Assembly (NCBI GenBank): GCA_023432305.1
Contig: JAEYUT010000010.1
Span: 1 to 5,496, forward strand
Source of the DNA: Actinomycetes bacterium
GTDB taxonomy: Bacteria > Actinomycetota > Actinomycetes > Actinomycetales > Microbacteriaceae
Length of the DNA: 5,496 nucleotides
Direction of reading: 5' to 3'
Positions 1-5,496 of the stretch are shown in pieces; the first letter of the stretch is position 1; each line of letters opens with the position of its first letter. The translations under genes and the position numbers were made by a program. Below the pieces are notes generated by a model. It did no database searches and had not been told where the DNA came from. It saw only the letters and a list, made by a program, of their open reading frames with translations.

Positions 1-945
1 GCCGACACCCGGCTCACCGAGGTGCGCCGCGGCGTGCCGGACGCCGGCGGGCTCGTGATCGCGTCCGACCAGCCCACCGCGCGCGCCTACGCGGCCGTGC
101 TGCGGCAGGTGACCGGCGAGCCGCCCGTGGTGGTGCTGTCCGACGACTCCGGGGCGTCGTCGCGGATCGAGGAGTTCGCCGAGGGCGACCAGCGCTGGAT
201 GGTCGCGGTGCGGATGGTGTCCGAGGGCGTCGACGTGCCGCGGCTGTGCGTCGGCGTGTACGCCACGAGCTCCTCGACGCCGCTGTTCTTCGCTCAGGCG
301 ATCGGCCGCTTCGTGCGCGCCCGCCGCCGCGGCGAGATCGCGACCGTGTTCCTGCCGAGCGTGCCCGTTCTCCAGCGACTGGGTGCCGAGCTCGAACGGG
401 AACGCGACCACGCGCTCGACCGGGACCCCGGCGACGACGACGGGCTGCTCGACGACTCCCTCATCGACGACGCCAACCGCGAGGAGAAGGGCTCCGACGC
501 GCTCGAGGAGGAGTTCGAGTGGAAGGCGCTCGGTTCCTTCGCCACCTTCGAGAAGGCGCTCTACAACGGCGAGGAGTACGGCTCACTCGCCACACCGGGC
601 AGTCCCGAGGAATGGGACTTCATCGGGATCCCCGGCATCCTCGACCCTGAACAGGTCTCGGACCTCCTCAAGCATCGCCAGCAGAAGCAGGCACGACGGG
701 GCGAGGAACGCCAGGAACGCGGTGAGGTGGAGACCCAGCCGCAGCCGCTGCACCGGACGCTCGCCGAGCAGCGGCGCCTGCTCAACAGCCTCGTGAGCAT
801 CCACGCCCGCGGCACTGGCCAGACGCACGCACAGGTGCACGCCGAAGTGCGGCGCATGTGCGGCGGGCCCGAGGTGTCACGCTGCACCGTCGCGCAGCTG
901 CAGGCGCGCATCGACCTGCTGCGGCGCAAGCTCGGCGGCCGCTGA
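1..945 (+). CDS. DEAD/DEAH-box superfamily 2 helicase, C-terminal part (5' end outside window)
   Basis: The frame is open from base 1, so the gene begins upstream; the GTG at 22 is internal. The 314 visible residues hold the second RecA-like lobe of an SF2 helicase. GGLVIASDQ (about residues 16-24) fits the motif IV strand. SEGVDVPRL (74-82) is motif V. QAIGRFVR (99-106) is motif VI, with the arginine-finger residues R103 and R106. The Walker A and DEAD/DEAH motifs must lie upstream. After the lobe comes a strongly acidic linker (about 140-170, rich in D and E), then an EFEWKALGSF segment, a charged K/R/E/Q stretch (about 220-245) and a C-terminal helical module (about 250-310) containing HAQVHAEVRR and CGGPEVSR. 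It is likely an ATP-dependent nucleic acid translocase in the cytoplasm. Its specific substrate cannot be told from this part. I recognise the architecture as a conserved actinobacterial helicase with no standard gene name. Helicase identity is firm, the role unknown. Confidence 0.9.
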   Translation, partial: ADTRLTEVRRGVPDAGGLVIASDQPTARAYAAVLRQVTGEPPVVVLSDDSGASSRIEEFAEGDQRWMVAVRMVSEGVDVPRLCVGVYATSSSTPLFFAQAIGRFVRARRRGEIATVFLPSVPVLQRLGAELERERDHALDRDPGDDDGLLDDSLIDDANREEKGSDALEEEFEWKALGSFATFEKALYNGEEYGSLATPGSPEEWDFIGIPGILDPEQVSDLLKHRQQKQARRGEERQERGEVETQPQPLHRTLAEQRRLLNSLVSIHARGTGQTHAQVHAEVRRMCGGPEVSRCTVAQLQARIDLLRRKLGGR

Positions 946-946
946 C

Positions 947-983
947 GCCCCGCGTCGCAATGGCCGCGTGACGTTCGCGGGGC
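947..983 (+). terminator. GC-rich inverted repeat after the helicase gene, possible terminator
   Basis: GCCCCGCG (947-954) is the exact reverse complement of CGCGGGGC (976-983), giving an 8-bp all-GC stem with a 21-base loop. It starts two bases after the helicase stop codon. No T-run follows, as is common for actinobacterial hairpins. The long loop and the high background GC make chance likely, and its 3' arm overlaps the upstream part of the proposed aminotransferase promoter. Confidence 0.3.
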
Positions 984-1001
984 TGCGACAGCGGGTAGCG
1001 T
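973..1001 (+). promoter_or_regulatory. Candidate leaderless promoter of the aminotransferase gene
   Basis: TAGCGT at 996-1001 fits the actinobacterial -10 consensus TANNNT. It ends exactly seven bases before the ATG at 1009, which is the spacing expected if transcription starts at the A of the start codon. No Shine-Dalgarno sequence lies at a useful distance: the only purine run, GGGA at 1002-1005, is three bases from the ATG. The -35 region is weak; GTTCGC (973-978) lies 17 bases upstream of the -10. The evidence for leaderless initiation is the -10 position and the lack of a ribosome binding site together. This is inferred, not measured. Confidence 0.5.
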
Positions 1002-1008
1002 GGGATGC

Positions 1009-2244
1009 ATGTCCGACACCCTCGAGTCGCTCCGTGCGGAGTACGACGCCCTTCGCTCCCGTGGCCTCTCCCTCGACCTCACACGCGGCAAGCCGTCCGC
1101 GGCGCAGCTCGACCTCGCGAACGCGCTGCTCGACCTCGACCTCGGCGACGACCACCTCGACTCGGCGGGCACCGACCTGCGCAACTACGGCGGACCCGAC
1201 GGCCTGCGCGAGCTGCGCGAGATCTTCGGGGAGCTGCTGCGCATCCCCACCGACCAGCTCCTCGCACTCGGTAACGCGAGCCTGCAGACGATGCACGACA
1301 CGATCGTCCACGCGCTCCTGCACGGCGTTCCCGGAAGCGAGCGCCCGTGGCGCGACGATGACATCGCGTTCCTGTGCCCTGCGCCGGGATACGACCGCCA
1401 CTTCGCGATGACCGAGCACCTCGGCATCCGGATGATCCCCATCCCGTACCTGGAGAACGGCCAGGTCGACCTCGACGCCGTCGCCACCCACCTGCAGGAT
1501 CCGTCCGTGCGCGGCATGTGGATCGTTCCCATGTACGGGAACCCGACCGGCGCGACCGTGACCGAGGAGACAGCCTGCGCACTCGTGTCGCTTCCTGCCG
1601 CCGCGAGCGACTTCCGCATCTTCTGGGACAACGCCTACGCGGTGCACCACCTCACCGATGACGAGCCGGCCCCGCTCGATATCCTGGGCCTCGCCGCGGA
1701 GGCGGGCAACCCCGACCGCGTGTTCGTCTACGCCTCGACCTCGAAGATCACCCAGGCGGGCGCCGGTGTCGCCTTCTTCGGCTCGTCGCCGGCGAACATC
1801 GCCTGGTACCGCTCGCACGCGAGCTTCCAGACCATCGGGCCCGACAAGCTCGCTCAGCAGCGCCACCTGCGCTTCTTCGGCGACGCGGAGGGCGTGCGCG
1901 CTCACATGCGCCGGCACCGCGACCTGCTCGCACCCAAGTTCGCCCTCGTGGAGCGCGTTCTGAGCGACCGTCTCACCGGCCATGCCACGTGGACGCGTCC
2001 GACGGGCGGCTACTTCGTGACGCTCTCCGCGCCTGCGGGGACCGCGTCCCGCGCCGTGCAGCTCGCCAAGGATGCCGGCATCGCCGTCACGCCCGCCGGT
2101 GCGGCCTTCCCGTACGGCCACGACCCGGCCGACAGCGTCATCCGCATCGCGCCGTCGATGCCGCCGGAGGCCGACCTCGAGCAGGCGCTCGAGGCTCTCG
2201 CGCTGTGCGTGCTGCTCGCCGAAGCGGAGCTCGCGGAGGTCTGA
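1009..2244 (+). CDS. PLP-dependent aspartate aminotransferase, class Ic (AspT type)
   Basis: This complete 411-residue protein is a fold-type I aminotransferase, probably exchanging the amino group between L-aspartate and 2-oxoglutarate in the cytoplasm. Visible active-site residues: the PLP Schiff-base lysine K246 in STSKITQAGAG, D207 in FWDNAYAVHHL (binds the pyridine nitrogen), Y210, N178 in YGNPTG, the phosphate-side loop GNASLQTM (N89, S91) and the carboxylate-binding arginine R379 in IRIAPSMPP. The N-terminal LDLTRGKPS and LRNYGGPDGLREL, with YGNPTG, match the subgroup represented by corynebacterial AspT (Pfam Asp_aminotransf, from memory) better than the classical AspC type. Length suits the family. 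I chose ATG 1009 over the in-frame GTG at 1000 because the GTG overlaps the likely -10 box and ATG 1009 fits leaderless initiation. The gene lies 63 bases after the helicase gene and converges on dnaE2. Substrate could instead be another amino acid or an aromatic one; family is firm, specificity moderate. Confidence 0.88.
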   Translation: MSDTLESLRAEYDALRSRGLSLDLTRGKPSAAQLDLANALLDLDLGDDHLDSAGTDLRNYGGPDGLRELREIFGELLRIPTDQLLALGNASLQTMHDTIVHALLHGVPGSERPWRDDDIAFLCPAPGYDRHFAMTEHLGIRMIPIPYLENGQVDLDAVATHLQDPSVRGMWIVPMYGNPTGATVTEETACALVSLPAAASDFRIFWDNAYAVHHLTDDEPAPLDILGLAAEAGNPDRVFVYASTSKITQAGAGVAFFGSSPANIAWYRSHASFQTIGPDKLAQQRHLRFFGDAEGVRAHMRRHRDLLAPKFALVERVLSDRLTGHATWTRPTGGYFVTLSAPAGTASRAVQLAKDAGIAVTPAGAAFPYGHDPADSVIRIAPSMPPEADLEQALEALALCVLLAEAELAEV

Positions 2245-2252
2245 CTCGTCGC

Positions 2253-2286
2253 CTGAACGGCGTTCAGCGATCTGAACGCCGTTCAG
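2253..2286. terminator. Perfect 15-bp inverted repeat between convergent genes, probable bidirectional terminator
   Basis: CTGAACGGCGTTCAG (2253-2267) and CTGAACGCCGTTCAG (2272-2286) are exact reverse complements separated by CGAT, giving a 15-bp stem with a 4-base loop. The repeat lies nine bases after the aminotransferase stop, and its right arm covers the dnaE2 stop codon (2283-2285), so one hairpin could end both transcripts. Neither side has a T-run, so it would be a tail-less hairpin of the kind common in actinobacteria. Each arm is also a palindrome around its central base, so the pair could alternatively be two protein-binding sites. Confidence 0.7.
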
Positions 2287-5200
2287 CGGAAGTCGCGCGA
2301 ACGGTGCTCGACGCCCGCCCGCAGAGGCTCGATCGCATCAGCGAGCACATTGATGACCCCCTCGGGGGAGCGTTCGAGAATGCCGCGCACGATCACCGCA
2401 GGCTCATCGCGCGCCACCCGACGGTGCCGGGCCCAGAAGCCCGCCCCGCAGATGACGTTCACGAGCCCCGTCTCGTCCTCCACGTTCATGAAGGTGATGC
2501 CGGAGGCGGTGGCCGGACGCTGCCGATGCGTCACGAGCCCCGCGACCTCGATGCGACGACCGCTCTCGGCTTCGCGCAGGGCCGAAGCGGGCAGCACCCC
2601 CCGTGCCGCCAGCCGAGAGCGCAGGTGACGCACCGGATGATCGTCGGGCGAGATGCCCGTCGCCCACAGGTCGCCCGCGAGCGTCTCGAACGGCGTCGGA
2701 TCGGGGAACAGCGGCGGCTGCACGGCCACGACCGTGCCCGCGAGGTACTCGGCGCGATCCTGGGCGGCAGCCCCCGCCCGCCACAGCGCCTCCCGGTTCT
2801 TCATCCCGAAGGGCTCGAACGCCCCCGCCGTCGCAAGCGCCTCGAGCTGCGCCGTCGTGAGACCCACGCGGCGCACGAGATCCTCCATGTCGCGGAACGC
2901 ACCACCTGAGCGGCGCTCGGCGACGATCCTGCCCGCGAGCCTCGCCCCGATGCCGCGCACCCCCGCGAGACCGAGGCGCACAGCGACGCCGCCATCCCTG
3001 CGGTGGTCGCGTGTTCGATCCGGTGCCGAGGGATCGAACTCCTCCACAGGAGGCTGGATGCGCTCCCCGCACGACGGAAGACCCGTGGGAGCGAGAGGTG
3101 TGCCGGGCGTGAGCGGTTCGAGGCCCGCGTCGACATCCGAACGCAGGATGTCGGGGCGACGCACCTCGACCCCGTGGCGCCGCGCATCCGCCGTGAGCGT
3201 CGCGGGAGAGTAGAAGCCCATCGGCTGCGCACGCAGCAGCCCCGCCAGGAACGCCGCCGGGTAGTGCAGCTTGATCCAGGAGCTGGCATACACGAGCAGG
3301 GCGAAGCTCAGACTGTGGCTCTCGGCGAAGCCGAAGTTCGCGAACGCCTGGATCTTCGCGTAGATCTCGTCAGCGACCACCCCCGTGAGGCCGTTGCGCG
3401 CCATCCCCTCATAGAGCTTGCGGCGCAGCGACTCGATGCGCTCGAGCCCGCGCTTGGATCCCATCGCGCGCCGCAGCAGGTCGGCGTCCTCGCCCGTGCA
3501 CTCGCCGACCGCCATCGCCATCTGCATGAGCTGCTCCTGGAACACCGGCACCCCGAGAGTGCGCTCGAGAGCCGGAATGAGCTTCGGATGCGCGTACTCG
3601 ATCGGCTCCGTGCCGAGCTTGCGCCGCACGAAGGGGTGCACCGCGCCGCCCTGGATGGGGCCGGGGCGCACGAGAGCGATCTGCACGACGAGGTCGTAGA
3701 AGCGGCGCGGCTGGAGACGCGGCAGCAGCCCCATCTGGGCGCGCGACTCCACCTGGAAGACGCCGATCGAATCTGCGCGGCACAGCATGTCGTAGACCGC
3801 CGCCTCCTCCTTGGGAAGCGACTGCAGCGTCCATTCCTCGCCCGTCGAGAGCCGGATGAGGTCGAAGCTGTGCTGCAGCGCCGCGAGGATCCCGAGCCCC
3901 AGCAGATCGAACTTCACGAGCCCCATCCAGGCGGCGTCGTCCTTATCCCACTGGATGACGGTGCGATTCTCCATGCGCGCATGCTCGATCGGCACCACCT
4001 CGCCCACAGGGCGGTCGGTGAGAACCATGCCTCCCGAATGGATGCCGAGGTGCCGGGGAGCCTTCAGCAGCTCCCTCGCGAGCTCCACCACCGGGGCCGG
4101 GATGTCGGAGTCGGCTGTGGCGGTCGCCTCCAGGTTCCACGCGTGCGCATCCACCTGCTTCGACCAGGCGTCCTGCTGCCCTGGGCTGTACCCGAGCGCC
4201 TTCGCGACATCCCGGATGGCGTTCTTGGGGCGGTACTGGATGACGTTCGCCACCTGGGCGGCGTTGCGGCGCCCGTAGGTGTCGAAGACCCACTGGATGA
4301 CCTCCTCGCGCCGATCCGAGTCGAAGTCGACGTCGATGTCGGGCTCCTCGTCGCGCAGCGCCGACAGGAACCGTTCGAACGGCAGCCGGTACCCGATCGC
4401 GTCGACCGCGGTGATGCCCAGCAGGTAGCAGACCGCCGAGTTGGCGGCCGATCCGCGCCCTTGACACAGGATCCCGCGGCTGCGGGCGAACGCGACGATG
4501 TCGTGCACGATGAGGAAGTAGCCGGGGAAGTCCTTCTTCTCGATGACGGCGAGCTCCGCCTCGATGCGCGCCCGGTCCTCGTCGGCGAGATCGGGGTAGC
4601 GCTCCGGAACCGCAGCCCACACGAGCTCACGCAGATACGACATGGGGGTGTGTCCCTCCGGCACCTTCTGCTTCGGCAGCGCGGGCTTCGCCCGACGCAG
4701 CGGGAAGGCGAGTTCGGCGGCGAGAGCGAGCCCATGCTCCACAGCCCCCGGATACCGGGCGAAGCGGGCGTGCATCTCTCGACCGCTGCGCAGATGCGCG
4801 CCCCCGGATGCGGGAAGCCATCCATCGAGCTCATCGAGGCTGCGGCGAGCCCGCACAGCCGCCACCGCAGCGGCGATGTGCCGGCGCGCCGGGGTGGCGT
4901 AGTGCACGTTGCCGGTCGCGAGCACGGGGAGGCCCCGAGAGGCGGCGAGAGCCGCCAGCGCGTCATTGCGGTCGGAGTCGAGCGGGTCGCCCTGATCGAT
5001 GAGCTCCACATGCACGGCGTCATGCCCGAACCGGGCGACGAGCTCGTCGAGCGCATGCCCTGCCTCGTCGATGCCGCCGCGGGCGAGGGCGCGCCGCACA
5101 GCGCCCTTGCGGCATCCGGTGAGGATCGCCCAGTGGCCGTCCGCGTGCGCCGCCAGGTCGTCGAGGTCGTACACGGGTCGCCCCTTCTCGCCGCCGCGCA

Positions 5201-5496
5201 GATTCGCCTCGGTGAGCGCCGACGCAAGCCGGTGATACCCCTCCTGCCCGCGCGCGAGCACCACGAGATGCTCTCCCTCCGGATCCGGTTCGCCGTTCTG
5301 CGGGCCACTCAGCCCGAGCGACAGCTCCGCCCCGAACACGGTCGCGACGCTCGAGCTCTCGGCCGCCTCCGCGAATCGCACGATGCCGGCGAGGGTGTCG
5401 TGGTCGACGATCGCGAGGGCGCTGAGTCCCAGCCGCTCCGCCTCCTCGAGCAGCTCCTCGGGCGAGGAGGCCCCATCGAGGAAGCTGAAGCTGGAA
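2283..5496 (-). CDS. dnaE2: Error-prone DNA polymerase III alpha-type subunit DnaE2/ImuC (N-terminus outside window)
   Basis: A family C DNA polymerase for SOS-type translesion synthesis, acting in known systems with ImuA' and ImuB. The frame is open to the right edge: before the GTG at 5381 it reads SFLDGASSPEELLEEAERLG and then AIVDHDTLAG, typical DnaE2 PHP sequence, so that GTG is internal. About 1,070 residues are visible; only a few tens, including the PHP HxH motif, should be missing. Domains in order: PHP (5495 to about 4700; DHD at 5397-5405, GAE with its Glu at 5325-5327, TGC with its Cys at 5112-5114, GNVHY with its His at 4902-4904); palm with GRGSAANS (4437-4460) and PDIDVDF (4323-4343); KFDLLGL, with the third catalytic Asp at 3906-3908; fingers (ESRAQMG, ALVRPGPIQGG, FGFAESHS); HhH (GVRGIGARLA, near 2940-2967); OB fold (near 2560-2330, with ITFMNVEDETG); and the characteristic C-terminal SRDFR. 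All three catalytic aspartates are present, so it should be active. A proline-rich insertion precedes the HhH. Promoter and start are not visible. Confidence 0.96.
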   Translation of the reverse strand, partial: SSFSFLDGASSPEELLEEAERLGLSALAIVDHDTLAGIVRFAEAAESSSVATVFGAELSLGLSGPQNGEPDPEGEHLVVLARGQEGYHRLASALTEANLRGGEKGRPVYDLDDLAAHADGHWAILTGCRKGAVRRALARGGIDEAGHALDELVARFGHDAVHVELIDQGDPLDSDRNDALAALAASRGLPVLATGNVHYATPARRHIAAAVAAVRARRSLDELDGWLPASGGAHLRSGREMHARFARYPGAVEHGLALAAELAFPLRRAKPALPKQKVPEGHTPMSYLRELVWAAVPERYPDLADEDRARIEAELAVIEKKDFPGYFLIVHDIVAFARSRGILCQGRGSAANSAVCYLLGITAVDAIGYRLPFERFLSALRDEEPDIDVDFDSDRREEVIQWVFDTYGRRNAAQVANVIQYRPKNAIRDVAKALGYSPGQQDAWSKQVDAHAWNLEATATADSDIPAPVVELARELLKAPRHLGIHSGGMVLTDRPVGEVVPIEHARMENRTVIQWDKDDAAWMGLVKFDLLGLGILAALQHSFDLIRLSTGEEWTLQSLPKEEAAVYDMLCRADSIGVFQVESRAQMGLLPRLQPRRFYDLVVQIALVRPGPIQGGAVHPFVRRKLGTEPIEYAHPKLIPALERTLGVPVFQEQLMQMAMAVGECTGEDADLLRRAMGSKRGLERIESLRRKLYEGMARNGLTGVVADEIYAKIQAFANFGFAESHSLSFALLVYASSWIKLHYPAAFLAGLLRAQPMGFYSPATLTADARRHGVEVRRPDILRSDVDAGLEPLTPGTPLAPTGLPSCGERIQPPVEEFDPSAPDRTRDHRRDGGVAVRLGLAGVRGIGARLAGRIVAERRSGGAFRDMEDLVRRVGLTTAQLEALATAGAFEPFGMKNREALWRAGAAAQDRAEYLAGTVVAVQPPLFPDPTPFETLAGDLWATGISPDDHPVRHLRSRLAARGVLPASALREAESGRRIEVAGLVTHRQRPATASGITFMNVEDETGLVNVICGAGFWARHRRVARDEPAVIVRGILERSPEGVINVLADAIEPLRAGVEHRSRDFR

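Noticed and set aside
947..989. Pseudoknot or riboswitch before the aminotransferase gene
   Set aside because: GTCGCA (954-959) can pair with TGCGAC (984-989) across the 947-983 stem in pseudoknot order. The stems are short, all in GC-rich DNA, and lie upstream of the likely transcription start, so the mRNA would not contain them.
1000..1002. GTG as the aminotransferase start
   Set aside because: It overlaps the candidate -10 box, adds only three residues (MGC) not expected in the family, and has no ribosome binding site. ATG 1009 is the better choice.
877..2121. Long open frame (414 codons) on the - strand opposite the aminotransferase
   Set aside because: High-GC coding DNA produces long open frames on the opposite strand. 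The translation is low-complexity, rich in R, G, A, V and E, and has no recognisable motif, while the + strand frame has a full set of aminotransferase active-site residues.
2253..2267. LexA (SOS) box
   Set aside because: CTGAACGGCGTTCAG shares GAAC/GTTC with the actinobacterial SOS box, but the spacing and flanks differ. It also lies at the 3' end of dnaE2, not at its promoter, so it cannot be the SOS operator for that gene.
1989..2909. + strand open frame running through the convergent gap
   Set aside because: It overlaps the 3' ends of both well-supported genes in the wrong frame, has arginine-rich low-complexity translation and would read through the inverted repeat.
4064..5308. Second long - strand frame overlapping dnaE2
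   Set aside because: Its translation is rich in R, S and T and has no domains. It is an out-of-frame shadow of the DnaE2 frame, which carries all the polymerase motifs.
5379..5381. GTG as the dnaE2 start codon
   Set aside because: The frame stays open to 5495, and the upstream residues (SFLDGASSPEELL, VDHDTLAG) are conserved PHP-domain sequence of DnaE2, so this codon is an internal valine.

Overview
This is high-GC DNA (roughly 70% G+C by eye, with codon third positions almost all G or C) from an actinobacterium. The protein sequences suggest Microbacteriaceae or a close relative, but that placement rests on remembered similarity and not on a search. The window is densely coded by three genes. 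Two of them are cut by the window edges.

Layout, left to right: (1) the C-terminal 314 codons of a superfamily 2 DEAD/DEAH-box helicase on the + strand, ending at 945; (2) a 63-base gap holding a GC-rich inverted repeat and a good candidate for a leaderless promoter; (3) a complete PLP-dependent aminotransferase of the class Ic aspartate aminotransferase type on the + strand, 1009-2244; (4) a 38-base convergent gap with a striking 15+4+15 inverted repeat, probably a shared bidirectional terminator; (5) on the - strand, a nearly complete error-prone DNA polymerase DnaE2 (ImuC), with its stop at 2283-2285 and its extreme N-terminus beyond base 5496.

The three genes do not look like one pathway. 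The helicase and DnaE2 both act on DNA. The aminotransferase between them is central nitrogen metabolism and appears to have its own promoter. DnaE2 normally works with ImuA'/ImuB in SOS-induced translesion synthesis. Those partners, and any LexA-controlled promoter, would lie to the right of the window and cannot be seen. I see no mobile element, CRISPR array, RNA gene, phage gene, toxin-antitoxin pair or defence cassette. The window reads as ordinary chromosomal housekeeping and repair DNA. The points most worth a second look are the double-palindrome hairpin between the convergent genes, the leaderless promoter and the insertion in DnaE2.
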